A stretch of DNA of 64,000 bases from Actinomyces massiliensis 4401292 (GCF_000269805.1 NZ_JH711481.1:1613789-1677788); one strand, 5' to 3'; shown: positions 26,126 to 36,762, counted from the first letter of the stretch. Program-made: numbers and translations. Notes: a model not told the origin generated them from the sequence alone.

Positions 26126-26579
26126 GCTAAGACGCTCCTCGACTCCCAATCAGAACCTGACTTGCCCCATCTCCATTCGAGCTTCATATTAGCGTGCATT
26201 TTTTTGATGGCAAGGTCTCGACGGCAAGATCGCCTGGAAAGTTCCTGGGCGGGGGCCTGGTGCTTTATGCGTGAGAGCGCTTGCCCGACTGGCTGGGAGG
26301 TTGCCAGGCGCGGCCAATGGTCAGGGTTGCGGGCGCACTGACAAAGGTGTTCTGCATTAGCGTGACGTATGAATTTTGGGAGCGTATGCGGACAAGGGCC
26401 TGTGCTCCAGCGCGGGTACGGCACAGGTACAGTATCGGCGTGCGTCCTCTTGTCCTCATTCGTTTGAGTCGCGTCCCCAGGCTCGTCCGAGTACCTCACG
26501 CCCGCTATCATTGCCCCTTGTCTCGCCGTCAGGACGCTGGGTCCTTAGCCGTCCAGGAAGAGCCACTCGCTCCGAGGGC
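26126..26579. other. upstream region of the cassette operon
   Basis: 454 bases without a recognisable gene. The part next to 26126-26220 is AT-rich (CATTTTTTTGATGG) and should contain the promoter of the two minus-strand genes. The homology to prfB begins abruptly at 26580. Confidence 0.5.
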
Positions 26580-26738
26580 CAGATGCGCTCCTGCGTGCTC
26601 AACCCCTACCAGATGGTCAAGGACCTGCGCACGAGCTACGAGGTCAGCAGCCCCGGCTCCGTCTTCGACGGCGACATCGACGGCTTCATCGACGCCGGCA
26701 TCCGCTGGCGCAAGCAGCAGGAAACGGCCGAGGACTGA
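26580..26738 (+). pseudogene. displaced 3' end of prfB
   Basis: An orphan fragment encoding the last 52 residues of release factor 2 ([16 protein letters not shown] to the stop) with no start or ribosome site of its own. It differs from the end of the intact gene at about ten residues but keeps the frame, stop position and following terminator. This fits an original chromosomal gene end separated by the insertion at 24799-26579. Conserved [20 protein letters not shown] shows that the loss of function is recent or that the fragment came from a related species. Confidence 0.85.
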
Positions 26739-26769
26739 TCGGTTCGCTTCTTCAGAAACATCGTCGGAG

Positions 26770-26804
26770 TCAGGGATCCCCCGGAGGGGTCCCTGATTTC
26801 TTTT
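26770..26804 (+). terminator. rho-independent terminator after the prfB fragment
   Basis: TCAGGGATCCCC pairs with GGGGTCCCTGA around a CGGA loop (one bulged T), followed by TTTCTTTT. It is one of the few canonical T-tract terminators in the window and probably is the native prfB terminator. Confidence 0.85.
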
Positions 26805-26849
26805 CCACGCGCCCCTGATTCCTTCAAGGTTCGATTGAGGTCACAAAAT

Positions 26850-27821
26850 ATGAGGCGTACCGTGAATTTTATGAGCGCATCACATGGAAAACCTCGGTCG
26901 GTGGAAGTCTCGTCAACACTCTCGTCTCTCGAGTCCTCGGATCTCAGTGGGGATCGATCGGATCAAGATCATCACCTCACTGTGGGCGGCAAGGTTCTGC
27001 GCATCGTGATTGCGTTTGTGATGATGTTCGCCTGTGCGCTCACGCCGGCCTTGTTGAAACAGATTCCTGCGATCCAGTCCTTTGCTCTCGCACATGAGAA
27101 TCCCGATGATCTCTTGGAGTCCTTCGCGGTGGGGTCGTGTGTGTTGCTGATCTATGGGGCGGCGGTGGTGCTCGCTCTTATCCTGTGCTATGTCTTGGGT
27201 CGCACGCTTGACCGAGGTCGGCATGTCAGTGTGGGGCTGCGCATCGACAGGCGTGCGCTGCTCTGGCTGGTGGGGATGATTCTGGCTGCGCTCGTCGTGG
27301 ACCTTGTGGTGGCCAGCATGCTCCATGCGCTCGGGCTTGCTGGTGGAGACCAGCCGGTACCCCAGGGTCCACCGTGGCTCATGATCGTCGAGCCCTTCTC
27401 CATAGCCTTCCTTCTTCAGGGAATTCCTGAGGAGGTGATTTGGAGAGGGTGGCTCTTCTCCTCGTTGGGTGAGACGCGTTTTGCAGCAGTGTCCAGCGTC
27501 CTCGGATTCACTGCTCTTCATCTCTTCTCTCAAGTAGGTCAGCAGAATCTCATCGAGCACCTCACATACCTCGTTTTGCCGTGCGGTTTCGCGGTGACCG
27601 CGTTGATTGTTCGGCTGGTATCGAGGTCAACCTGGGCGGCGATCGGAGTGCACGGAGGATTTCATATGGTGAACTACTTCGTGTCCGGTTCCATGCATCT
27701 CCCCGCTGACTCGGTGACCTGGGTGCTTCAAGGACTTCTCTGGGCCGCGGTCGGCCTTCTCATTCTCGCCTTCCACCGCCGTCGTCAGCAATTGGCGGCG
27801 TTGACAGACCTGCCATGTTGA
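26850..27821 (+). CDS. CPBP-family intramembrane glutamic endopeptidase
   Basis: A 323-residue membrane protein with about seven hydrophobic segments. The CPBP (Abi/CAAX) catalytic motifs are PEEVIWRGWLF (EExxxR), FTALHLF (FxxxH) and HGGFHMVNYF (HxxxN). Members process prenylated proteins in eukaryotes; in bacteria many protect their hosts against bacteriocins or process peptides. It lies just beyond the prfB-end cassette carrying the Cys-rich Tat protein, so an immunity role is conceivable but unproven. The ATG at 26850 follows TTGAGG at nine bases. Its 3' end overlaps the convergent ogt gene by 62 bp. Confidence 0.85.
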   Translation: MRRTVNFMSASHGKPRSVEVSSTLSSLESSDLSGDRSDQDHHLTVGGKVLRIVIAFVMMFACALTPALLKQIPAIQSFALAHENPDDLLESFAVGSCVLLIYGAAVVLALILCYVLGRTLDRGRHVSVGLRIDRRALLWLVGMILAALVVDLVVASMLHALGLAGGDQPVPQGPPWLMIVEPFSIAFLLQGIPEEVIWRGWLFSSLGETRFAAVSSVLGFTALHLFSQVGQQNLIEHLTYLVLPCGFAVTALIVRLVSRSTWAAIGVHGGFHMVNYFVSGSMHLPADSVTWVLQGLLWAAVGLLILAFHRRRQQLAALTDLPC

Positions 27822-28311
27822 CACCCTCCATCTCCAGGAGACGTTCCTTCCGGTCGACCCCGCCTGCGTAGCCGCGCAGGCTCCCGTCGGAGGCGAGCAC
27901 ACGGTGGCACGGCACAATGAGAGTGATCGGGTTGTGCCCGACCGCGCCACCCACCGCCTGGGCGGACATCTGCTTCCTGCCGGTACGCCGGGCAACCTCG
28001 GCGGCGATGCGGGCATAGGTGCTGGTGGCGCCGAGGGGGATGGAGAGCATGATGGAGGTGACCATTTTCCTGAAGTCGGAGCCCTCGATATTGATCGGCG
28101 GAGTGAAACCCGGGTCAGTACCCTCGAAGTAGGCGCCGAGCCACTGGGCCGTCTGCATGAAAACAGGTAGACGGGGCTGGAGTACCGCGTCGTCGTCGAT
28201 CGTCGAGCGGTCGTACTTCTGACCGTCGAACCACAGGCCCGTGAGATACTCGCCATCGCTGGCCATGGTCATGGTGCCAAGGGGTGACTCGTAGTGACTG
28301 AGATAGTGCAT
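27760..28311 (-). CDS. ogt: methylated-DNA-protein cysteine S-methyltransferase
   Basis: A 183-residue O6-alkylguanine DNA repair protein that moves the alkyl group to its own Cys. The acceptor motif is IVPCHRVLASDGSLRGYAGG, with the DNA-binding helix before it (PLGATSTYARIAAEVARR) and the N-terminal SPLGTMTMASDGEYLTGLWF. It starts at the ATG at 28311, preceded by GAGAGGAAGGAA. The C-terminal codons overlap the CPBP gene on the other strand. Confidence 0.93.
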   Translation of the reverse strand: MHYLSHYESPLGTMTMASDGEYLTGLWFDGQKYDRSTIDDDAVLQPRLPVFMQTAQWLGAYFEGTDPGFTPPINIEGSDFRKMVTSIMLSIPLGATSTYARIAAEVARRTGRKQMSAQAVGGAVGHNPITLIVPCHRVLASDGSLRGYAGGVDRKERLLEMEGVNMAGLSTPPIADDGGGRRE

Positions 28312-28581
28312 TGATTCCTTCCTCTCGTTCCTCCTCCTGCTCATGGTGGCACAGCTCGGGCGCTGTTCTGCTCCTACCCGGCTCGCCTGGGCAGTGGTCC
28401 GAGAACATGAGCGTCCCTAGCGGGGCGCCGTGGATCTGCGTGCACCGTCTCACCTCCGCCGTCATCGCCATTGCTCCAGGGCTCCCTTAGGCTTGGCCAC
28501 GGTGCGCACGGACGGGACCGGTCGGTCGCCGTCGTCGCGCAGAACCTCCGCTCACACCCTGACGAAAGGCGCGGCGAAGCA

Positions 28582-30264
<1,683 letters not shown>

Positions 30265-30271
30265 TAACCGC

Positions 30272-30359
30272 CGAGATCGGTCGAGTTCCGCGTCGAGATC
30301 GGTCTGGTTCCGGCTCGAGATCGGTCGAGTTCCGCGTCGAGATCGGTCCGGTTCCGGTG
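30272..30359. repeat. 22-bp tandem repeat array, four copies
   Basis: Four units of 22 bp start with CGAGATCGGTC and continue with a GTTCCG core. Copies 1 and 3 are identical; 2 and 4 differ at four to six bases. The array lies between ettA and the antitoxin gene. The same unit recurs inverted at 63125-63228. Confidence 0.9.
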
Positions 30360-30413
30360 CTCGGTTAGTCTAGTCGGTTGACTAGGCGTGATCTGACGGA
30401 GGACCATGGCACC

Positions 30414-30638
30414 ATGAAGACGGTGAAGGTCCATGAGGCGAAGACGCACTTGTCTGCGCTGCTGGCGGAGGTGGAACGCGGCTCCATGATCGATATCGCC
30501 CGGGGGCGACGGACGATCGCGCGGCTGGTCCCGGTAGACGACGGCGAACGGGAGCTCGGGTTCGGCGGCTATCACTTGCCCGACTCCTTCTTCGATGAGC
30601 TGCCTGAGGAGGAGCTGAGCGCCTGGGAGGAAGCGTGA
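30414..30638 (+). CDS. Phd/YefM-type antitoxin
   Basis: A 74-residue type II antitoxin. The N-terminal MKTVKVHEAKTHLSALLAEVERG is the DNA-binding and dimerisation fold of the prevent-host-death family. ARGRRTIARLVPV finishes it, and the acidic C-terminus (FDELPEEELSAWEEA) is the part that should wrap the toxin. GGAGG precedes the ATG at 30414. It overlaps the toxin start by four bases (GTGA). It should repress its own operon. Confidence 0.87.
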   Translation: MKTVKVHEAKTHLSALLAEVERGSMIDIARGRRTIARLVPVDDGERELGFGGYHLPDSFFDELPEEELSAWEEA

Positions 30639-31027
30639 GCGGTTATCTGCTGGATACACACGCTCTCATGTGGGCTATCAATGAGCCTTCTCGTTTGGGA
30701 TCCGATGCGGTCAGGGTGCTGAGTGCGCGGGAGAATCGTGTGGTGGTATCAGCGGCGAGTGCGTGGGAGCTGTTCACTAAGCACCGTATTGGCAAGCTTC
30801 CTGGCGCGGGCCCCTGGCTGGATGCGCTTGAGGATCACGTTGTGCGGCTCGGGGCGGACATACTGCCGATCGAGTGGCATCATGCTCGTCTGAGTGGCCA
30901 GCTGGAGTGGGGGCATCGCGATCCTTTCGACCGTATGCTCGCCGCGCAGGCGATCCGGGAATCTCTGATTCTCATCACCGCCGATCCGGCCTTCTGGAAG
31001 CTTTCCGGGCTCAGAACTCTTTGGTGA
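30635..31027 (+). CDS. PIN-domain toxin of VapC type
   Basis: A 130-residue PIN-domain ribonuclease, presumably acting on tRNA or rRNA when free. Acidic catalytic positions are visible in YLLDTHALMW (D7), SAWELFTK (Glu near 45), DPFDRMLAAQA (Asp near 98) and LITADPAFW (Asp near 116). The GTG start overlaps the antitoxin stop. A strong double hairpin follows. Confidence 0.88.
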   Translation: MSGYLLDTHALMWAINEPSRLGSDAVRVLSARENRVVVSAASAWELFTKHRIGKLPGAGPWLDALEDHVVRLGADILPIEWHHARLSGQLEWGHRDPFDRMLAAQAIRESLILITADPAFWKLSGLRTLW

Positions 31028-31066
31028 GGGCGCCTCTATCTCGCTCGGTGGAGCCTTCCGGGAAAA

Positions 31067-31105
31067 GCGGGGGCACCTTCTCCTTGAAGGAAACAGCGCC
31101 CCCGC
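31067..31105. terminator. nested hairpin between convergent genes
   Basis: GCGGGGGC and GCCCCCGC enclose a second stem CCTTC/GAAGG. It lies between the toxin gene and the FtsX permease gene and could stop both transcripts; no T-run is present. Confidence 0.65.
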
Positions 31106-31144
31106 CTCATCATGCGCGGGATCTTGTACGGAGTGGGACGGCGC

Positions 31145-33592
31145 TTACTCCGCCAGCAGCGAGTAGGCGGTGACCTTGCCCAAGGGCCGCGTGGAGAGGA
31201 AGACCGCCGCCACAGCGGTCAGGAGCACCGTCGCCCCGACGGCCAGCGTCGGCCACTGCGGGATATCCACCGTGATCTGCTTGATCCCCACACCGCTGAG
31301 CAGCACTCCCAGCAGCGGCCTGATCAGCGCCCCGCCCGCCGCGCAACCCAGCGCGGTACCGAGGACGAGCGGGGGCAGGATGGTCCAGCGCACGCGAGTC
31401 GCCGCCTGACGCGTCGTCATCCCCAGGGCCTTGAGTAGCCCCGCAGTGCGGCGCGATTGCGCCACCAGGGAGGAGGTCATGAGTGCCACCACCAGGACCA
31501 CGACGAAGCCGTTGAAGGCCATGAGGGACGTGGACAGCAGCGGGATCACGGAGAGGTAGCTCCCCATCTGCACCGCCATGGAATCCCGTGTATTGACGAC
31601 CTGGAACTCAGAACCGAGCTCGTCCTGCAGTGCTTTGCCGACCGTTCCGGAATCGTCTGCACTGGTGACGAAGACGCCGACATCGGTCAATCTCGCATCG
31701 GGTGCGAGTTCCTGGTAGGCCGCACGGGTGAGGATCGCGAAGTTACCGATATTGGGCGCACCACTGGCCAGCCCCGTGACGAGGAAATCCTTCTCGATGC
31801 CATTGCGCTTCGCCGTCCAGGTGTCGCCGGTGTGGACCGCGAAGCGCTTCTCCACGCCCGGGCCCAGGACGATCTCGTTGGCATGATGCGCGGGTCGCCC
31901 CTCGTAGACGGGACTTATCGGCAGATCCTCCACATCGTCGACCACTAAGAAGAATATGTTCGTGCCGTCCACAGTCTCGACCTGTTGGGAGTAGGGGATC
32001 GCAGTCGCCACACCGGGTATGTCCCGGGCCTTGTCCACGGCGGCATCGACGTCATCGGGCGACTGCGCCGTCACGGTGACATCGGCGAAGGCGCTGCCCA
32101 GGAACAGCGACAGGGCGTTGTCCTTGATGGCGAGCATTCCCAGGCCGGAGGCTGAGAAGACCGAGGCAGTGGTGCATGCGGCGGCGACGACGAGGACGAG
32201 CACTGCCCGGCCCGGCGCCGCGAGCATCTCCTTGAGGCCGAGCAGCACGGCCAGTGGACCTCGCGTACGCTGCAGGGGCAGGCGAGCACGGGTGAAGGAA
32301 TGGTCCGCCTGGCCGCCGCGCAGCGCCTCCACGGCGCTCATGCGGCCGGCGCGCCGCGCGACGAGGGCCCCTCCCAGCCAGATCATGACGCCCAGGCCCG
32401 CTGCGCAGCCCAGGAGTACCCCGGGGGCGACGTGAACTCTCCAGGTGATCCCCGTTTGAGCGCGCAGGACCGAGGACAGGTACGGCAGGACCGCGTAGCT
32501 CAGGGCCGCCCCGGCCGCCGCGCCCATCGCTCCCAGCAGTGCGAAGGAGAGCACCATGGGGCGCATCACCCCGCCCGTGGTGAACCCCGTGGCGCGCAGT
32601 GCGCCCACCGCAGCAAGGTCGTCGCGGATGGCGCCGCGCAGCATGAAGGCCAGAGTGAGGAGCGCCACGGCCGCGATCATGGAGGAGAAGAGCAGGATCA
32701 CCACGGAGATGAGCCCGACCGATATCTGATTGGCCATGGACAGAGTTTCCCGGTCCATGTCCCAGACCGAGGTGACGTTCAGGCGCGAGGTGACCTCGCC
32801 GGTGAGGTCCCCGGCCTCGTCGGTGCTGCGGGTCTGCACCTTGATGAGTGTGGAGGGCACCCAGCCCGGCGGTTGAGCCCGCTGGGCCTGCGAGTCAGCT
32901 GCGCTGTCCTGTCCGCTCGCGGCGAGCTCGGCCTGGAAGCCGGCCATGTACTCCTCCGCGTCGGTCTCGAGGGCTCCGTAATCCTTGCTCGGCAGCCCGA
33001 ACCGTAGGATCCCGGTCGACGGCATACCCCCGTAGGTCGCCTCGGTGAAGCCTTGGATATGGAAGGTCCGCTCGCCCATGGGGGAGGAGAGCGCCAGCTC
33101 ATCGCCCAGTTCGTAGCCGCCCGCTGCTTGAAACGTGGACGGCACCCAGACGGGGTTCTCCACCGGACCGTCGAGCTGGGAGGCGATATCCCAATGCCCC
33201 ATCCGCGGGGAGGCATCGACGTCGTAGAAGAGGAATCTGGACGGCAGCGTCGAGTCGGCGTAGGGGATCGAGCCCTGCACGAGGACGCCCGGTGCGGTCT
33301 CCAGCTCGCGCACTCGCTCATCGGATCGGAGAGCATCCTCGACGTCGTCGGCCTGCTCGCTCCGGGGCATGAGGATGACGGCGTCGGGGGAGTTCCACTC
33401 CTCGGCCTTGTGGTTCAGATAAGCGCCGTGCTGGGTCATCATGACCAGCCCGACATTGATCAGCAGGCCGGCGATGAGCGACAGGATCAGGACGGCCCCG
33501 GCCATGCCCGGATGCTTGCGGATGGTGCGGCGCGCCAGCAGCAGGGAGGGGCTGGACATCGGTGATGTCAGTGATTTCAGTGATGTCGGCAT
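31145..33592 (-). CDS. FtsX-domain ABC transporter permease
   Basis: An 815-residue membrane protein of the FtsX/MacB-like type. One N-terminal helix (AVLILSLIAGLLINVGLVMM), a large extracellular domain to about 275, three helices from 277 to 400 (first FtsX domain), a second extracellular domain, and three C-terminal helices from about 680 (second FtsX domain). The partner ATPase gene ends 3 bp upstream, and the two-component genes precede that on the same strand. Such modules move lipoproteins or export antimicrobial peptides; the cargo is unknown. The ATG at 33592 is right after the ATPase stop with GGTGAAGG as ribosome site. Confidence 0.88.
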   Translation of the reverse strand: MPTSLKSLTSPMSSPSLLLARRTIRKHPGMAGAVLILSLIAGLLINVGLVMMTQHGAYLNHKAEEWNSPDAVILMPRSEQADDVEDALRSDERVRELETAPGVLVQGSIPYADSTLPSRFLFYDVDASPRMGHWDIASQLDGPVENPVWVPSTFQAAGGYELGDELALSSPMGERTFHIQGFTEATYGGMPSTGILRFGLPSKDYGALETDAEEYMAGFQAELAASGQDSAADSQAQRAQPPGWVPSTLIKVQTRSTDEAGDLTGEVTSRLNVTSVWDMDRETLSMANQISVGLISVVILLFSSMIAAVALLTLAFMLRGAIRDDLAAVGALRATGFTTGGVMRPMVLSFALLGAMGAAAGAALSYAVLPYLSSVLRAQTGITWRVHVAPGVLLGCAAGLGVMIWLGGALVARRAGRMSAVEALRGGQADHSFTRARLPLQRTRGPLAVLLGLKEMLAAPGRAVLVLVVAAACTTASVFSASGLGMLAIKDNALSLFLGSAFADVTVTAQSPDDVDAAVDKARDIPGVATAIPYSQQVETVDGTNIFFLVVDDVEDLPISPVYEGRPAHHANEIVLGPGVEKRFAVHTGDTWTAKRNGIEKDFLVTGLASGAPNIGNFAILTRAAYQELAPDARLTDVGVFVTSADDSGTVGKALQDELGSEFQVVNTRDSMAVQMGSYLSVIPLLSTSLMAFNGFVVVLVVALMTSSLVAQSRRTAGLLKALGMTTRQAATRVRWTILPPLVLGTALGCAAGGALIRPLLGVLLSGVGIKQITVDIPQWPTLAVGATVLLTAVAAVFLSTRPLGKVTAYSLLAE

Positions 33593-33595
33593 CCT

Positions 33596-34411
33596 TCACC
33601 ACCCCATCCCAGCCAGGAAGGCGGTGAGCCTCTCAGTGCGCTGGTCGGCCGCGCCGGCCAGGGCGCACTCATCGGCGATGCGGCCGTCGCGCAAGTAGAG
33701 AACGCGGTCGGCGCGGGCGGCGGAGCGGACGTCATGGGTCACCATGACAATGGTCTGGCCGTCCTCGTGCACCTCACTGAGCAGGTCCAGGACGGCGGTG
33801 GAGTGCTCGGAGTTGAGCTGGCCGGTGGGCTCGTCGGCGAAGACCACGGTGGGGTGGTTCATCAGGGCCCGGGCGATGGCCACGCGCTGCGCCTCACCGC
33901 CCGACAGCATGGTGGGCACCTTGCTCCAGTCCCGCTCGGGCAGGTTGACGCGCTCCAGCAGTGAGCGCGCCCGGGCGGTGACGGCGCTGCGGTCCCTGCT
34001 GATGAGCAGGCCCACGGCCAGGAGGTTCTCCAGGACGCTCAGGGAGTCCAGCAGGTGCACCTGCTGGAACACGAAGCCGCAGTGACCGCGGCGGAAGCGG
34101 GCCAGAGCGTCCTCCTTCAACTCGGTCAGCCTCGTGCCGCCCAGCCTCACCGTGCCCAGCGTCGGTCGGTCCAGTCCGGACAGGGCGTACAGGAGCGTGG
34201 ACTTCCCGGCGCCCGAAGGCCCCATGATCACGGTGAAGGAGCCTTCGTCGACCGCCAGGTCCAGGTTGCGCAGCACGTGCTGCTGCGAACCTCCGACCGA
34301 GAAGGACTTGGAGAGCTTGTCGGTGGTGACGACGGGGATTGCGTCGGCAGGCGCCTCGGGCTGCTTCCGCTGGTTCTGCTGGCTTTGCTGGTTTTCTCGG
34401 AGAGGCGGCAT
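33596..34411 (-). CDS. ABC transporter ATP-binding protein (MacB/LolD type)
   Basis: A 271-residue ATPase partner of the FtsX permease. It has Walker A GPSGAGKST, the Q-loop FVFQQVHLLDSL, signature MLSGGEAQRVAIARAL and Walker B VVFADEPTGQLNSE, with the MacB/LolD-type spacing. The first 25 residues are Gln/Asn-rich and unrelated to the fold. AAAGGGA precedes the ATG. An 11-bp direct repeat at 34464-34485 lies in the promoter region and may bind the response regulator encoded upstream. Confidence 0.92.
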   Translation of the reverse strand: MPPLRENQQSQQNQRKQPEAPADAIPVVTTDKLSKSFSVGGSQQHVLRNLDLAVDEGSFTVIMGPSGAGKSTLLYALSGLDRPTLGTVRLGGTRLTELKEDALARFRRGHCGFVFQQVHLLDSLSVLENLLAVGLLISRDRSAVTARARSLLERVNLPERDWSKVPTMLSGGEAQRVAIARALMNHPTVVFADEPTGQLNSEHSTAVLDLLSEVHEDGQTIVMVTHDVRSAARADRVLYLRDGRIADECALAGAADQRTERLTAFLAGMGW

Positions 34412-34463
34412 GTGGTGTCCCTTTCTCGTGCGACTGGATCGACGCTATGGGGAGCACCGGAGC

Positions 34464-34485
34464 GAAGTCCTTACGAAATTCCTAC
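34464..34485 (-). promoter_or_regulatory. 11-bp direct repeat ahead of the ABC transporter operon
   Basis: GAAGTCCTTAC and GAAATTCCTAC are adjacent on the plus strand and match at 8 of 11 bases. They lie 53-74 bp before the ATPase start. Adjacent 11-bp direct repeats are the usual target form of OmpR-type regulators, one of which is encoded just upstream. Confidence 0.45.
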
Positions 34486-34534
34486 GGTTCGCCTGCGATT
34501 CGCAGCAGTGACCTTCCCGCCAGAAGGTCACTGC

Positions 34535-35860
34535 TCAGGCGAGCGGCAGGGACAGGGTGATCGTCAGACCGCCCTCATCGGGCAGGTCCGCCTCGATATG
34601 GCCGCCCATCCGCTCCATGAGCTGGGCGCAGGTGAACAGACCCAGCCCTTGGCCGGGCGCGCCTGCAGCATGTGCAGCGTTCCTGCCGCGCTGTCCTCGG
34701 GCGAAGATCAGCCCGGTCTCATCCGGGTCGACGCCGGGGCCGGCGTCGGTGAGGCTGAGGCGCAGCGCCTCCTCCTCGATCCGGCCGCTCACGCGGATGG
34801 GCGTACCCGCGTACTTGTAGGAGTTCTGCACGACATTGTCGATGACCTGCGCCAGGCGCAACCGGTCCGCACGCACCAGGACCGCCGGCAGGGGTGCTAT
34901 CTCCATGAGACGACCATGGTCGGCCTCGCGCATCAGGGCCGTGACCTCATCGGTGCCCAGGTCCGTGGGAGTCACGCTCAGGGCGGCGATCTCGTCGTCG
35001 TGGGCGCGGAACAGGTCGCTGACCAGGCCATCCACCTGGCTGCTCTTGGACTGGATCACCTGCAGCCGTTCGCGGGCGGCGGGGGAGTCCTCCGTGAGCT
35101 GGAGGAGCTCGGCGGTCGCGGAGATCGTGGCGATGGGCGTGCGCAGGTCGTGCCCGATCTGGGCGATCAGCGCCTCCTTGGAGGCCTGTGCGGCCGCCTC
35201 CCGCTCGCGCGAGGCGGCCAGCTCGGTGCGCAGCAGGTCGAAGCTCTCCGTCCAGGCCCCGAACGTGTTGCCCCGATCCATCTCCAGCGGTGCGGACAGA
35301 TCCCCGCCGGCCACCCGGGAGGCGAAGCGCTCCAGCTTCCGGAACGGGACCAGCACTCGTGCGTTGATCCACATCAGCAGGGCGAGCAGGAGGAGGAAGC
35401 CGGCCGCCAGGGTCGCTGCGCTCGCCCAGAAGAAGGCGCGCTGATGGGCCGCCACCGCGTTGGCGTGGTCGTCGTCGAGGAATGCCCAGGCCACGACCCG
35501 CCCATCGACGACGACGGGTCCGGCCAGCGGACGGTGCTCACCGGTCCACTGCATGGTTCTGAGCCCGCCCGCCTGATTGACGACCTGGCCGTCCGCGTCA
35601 CCGCCCTCGGTGCTCCCCTCGGTCCTCGCGGTCAACGACACCGGGTTGCCCGATGCATCAACCACCCGCAGCTCGTCGGCCATGCCGTCCAGGCCCGCCT
35701 CCTCGGGGTGGGGCCAGACGGCCGACAGGCGCTGGATAGCATCGTTGAGTCGCGCCGTATCGGCGCGGGGAGGATCGCTCGCCGATATCAGGCCGAGCGC
35801 CGCCAGGCCTGTGATGAATACGGCGGTCAGCAGGGCCAGAGGCCCGCGCAGGCTGCGCAT
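34535..35860 (-). CDS. two-component sensor histidine kinase
   Basis: A 441-residue membrane kinase. Two membrane helices (about 8-27 and 130-152) bracket an extracellular sensor of about 100 residues, then a HAMP-like segment, the H box IAQIGHDLRTPIATIS and the ATPase domain with N box DNVVQNSYKYA, DAGPGVDPDE and GQGLGLF. The ATG overlaps the response regulator stop (ATGA). It sits in one run with the ABC transporter, so it probably senses a compound that the transporter handles. Confidence 0.92.
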   Translation of the reverse strand: MRSLRGPLALLTAVFITGLAALGLISASDPPRADTARLNDAIQRLSAVWPHPEEAGLDGMADELRVVDASGNPVSLTARTEGSTEGGDADGQVVNQAGGLRTMQWTGEHRPLAGPVVVDGRVVAWAFLDDDHANAVAAHQRAFFWASAATLAAGFLLLLALLMWINARVLVPFRKLERFASRVAGGDLSAPLEMDRGNTFGAWTESFDLLRTELAASREREAAAQASKEALIAQIGHDLRTPIATISATAELLQLTEDSPAARERLQVIQSKSSQVDGLVSDLFRAHDDEIAALSVTPTDLGTDEVTALMREADHGRLMEIAPLPAVLVRADRLRLAQVIDNVVQNSYKYAGTPIRVSGRIEEEALRLSLTDAGPGVDPDETGLIFARGQRGRNAAHAAGAPGQGLGLFTCAQLMERMGGHIEADLPDEGGLTITLSLPLA

Positions 35861-36585
35861 CAGGAGGCCTCGAACAGGTAGCCGCGCCCCCACACCGTGC
35901 GGATGCAGGCGGGGGAGTCGGGTTCTTTCTCGATGCGGGCGCGCAGGCGCCGCACATGCACGGTCAATGTGCCCTCGCTGGTGAACTCATCGCCCCACAC
36001 CGAGCGGATGATGTCCTCCTTGGTGCACACTACGCCCCGGTTGGACACCAGGTGCCTCAGAATCCTGTCCTCCAGCGCGGTCAGGTGGAGCTCGCGACCG
36101 TCCAGGTAGGTGCGTCCGGTGGAGAACTCCACCCGCAGGCGCCCGTCGTCGAAGTCCGCCTCCTCCTCAGGGTCGCCGGAGCCGCCTCCGGCATTCTCAC
36201 CGGCAGGCGGACTGTCGGCGGAGCGCTCCAGGGCGCGGCGGACCTTCGCCAGGAGCACGGCCAGGGAGAAGGGCTTGGTGATGAAGTCGTCGGCGCCCAG
36301 CGACAGGCCCTGAACCTGATCCACGTCGGCACTGCGGGCGGAGACGAAGATGATCGGCGCCCGCGTCCTGCCCCGCAGTTCGCGGCACAGCTCGAAACCG
36401 CTCATGCCGGGCAGATTGACATCGAGCAGGACGACGCCGGGCGCGCGGGCTCCGGCGGAGGCCAGCGCCGACTCCGCATCCGGGCAGTGGAGCACGTTCA
36501 GCCCGAAGGCGGACAGGTAGTCCCGGGTGGCCGCGGCGAGATCTGTCTCGTCCTCGACCAGCAGGACATCGACGGGTGCACTCAT
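35860..36585 (-). CDS. OmpR-family response regulator
   Basis: A 241-residue DNA-binding regulator. The receiver domain has VEDE, phospho-acceptor D55 in VVLLDVNLPG, VSARS and KPFSLAVLL. A Gly/Glu-rich linker (ENAGGGSGDPEEEADF) leads to the winged helix (VVCTKEDIIRSVWGDE, LTVHVRRLRARIEK and WGRGYLFE). It is translated ahead of its kinase with overlapping codons. Targets probably include the downstream ABC genes. Confidence 0.93.
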   Translation of the reverse strand: MSAPVDVLLVEDETDLAAATRDYLSAFGLNVLHCPDAESALASAGARAPGVVLLDVNLPGMSGFELCRELRGRTRAPIIFVSARSADVDQVQGLSLGADDFITKPFSLAVLLAKVRRALERSADSPPAGENAGGGSGDPEEEADFDDGRLRVEFSTGRTYLDGRELHLTALEDRILRHLVSNRGVVCTKEDIIRSVWGDEFTSEGTLTVHVRRLRARIEKEPDSPACIRTVWGRGYLFEAS

Positions 36586-36762
36586 GGCAGCAGTCTCCCA
36601 CCCGCTGGTCCGGCATGAGGATCCAGCGGCACTGCCCGCGCTCCGCCCGTCGCAAGGACCCGCGGTGCGCGGCTCAGCGGCACGATCCGGGCCGTACCTT
36701 CCGCGACCGCAGCGACCTCCGCGCCCGTCGCACCCGCCGCGCCCGCCGCGCCCGCTGTGATC

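Larger units (their letters stand above)
24799..26579. mobile_element. two-gene cassette between duplicated prfB 3' ends
   Basis: About 1.8 kb with two minus-strand genes (MauE-like and Cys-rich Tat protein), somewhat less G+C-rich than its surroundings. It has the layout of an integrated island: a functional gene with a replaced 3' end on one side and the displaced old end with its terminator on the other. No integrase, transposase or short inverted ends are present, so the recombinase would have to have been lost or supplied in trans. A simple tandem duplication followed by insertion cannot be excluded. Confidence 0.6.

Noticed and set aside
26580-26738. Second release-factor fragment as a sign of the programmed frameshift of prfB.
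   Set aside because: The intact gene reads straight through from its GTG without an early TGA; the fragment matches the C-terminus, not the N-terminus.
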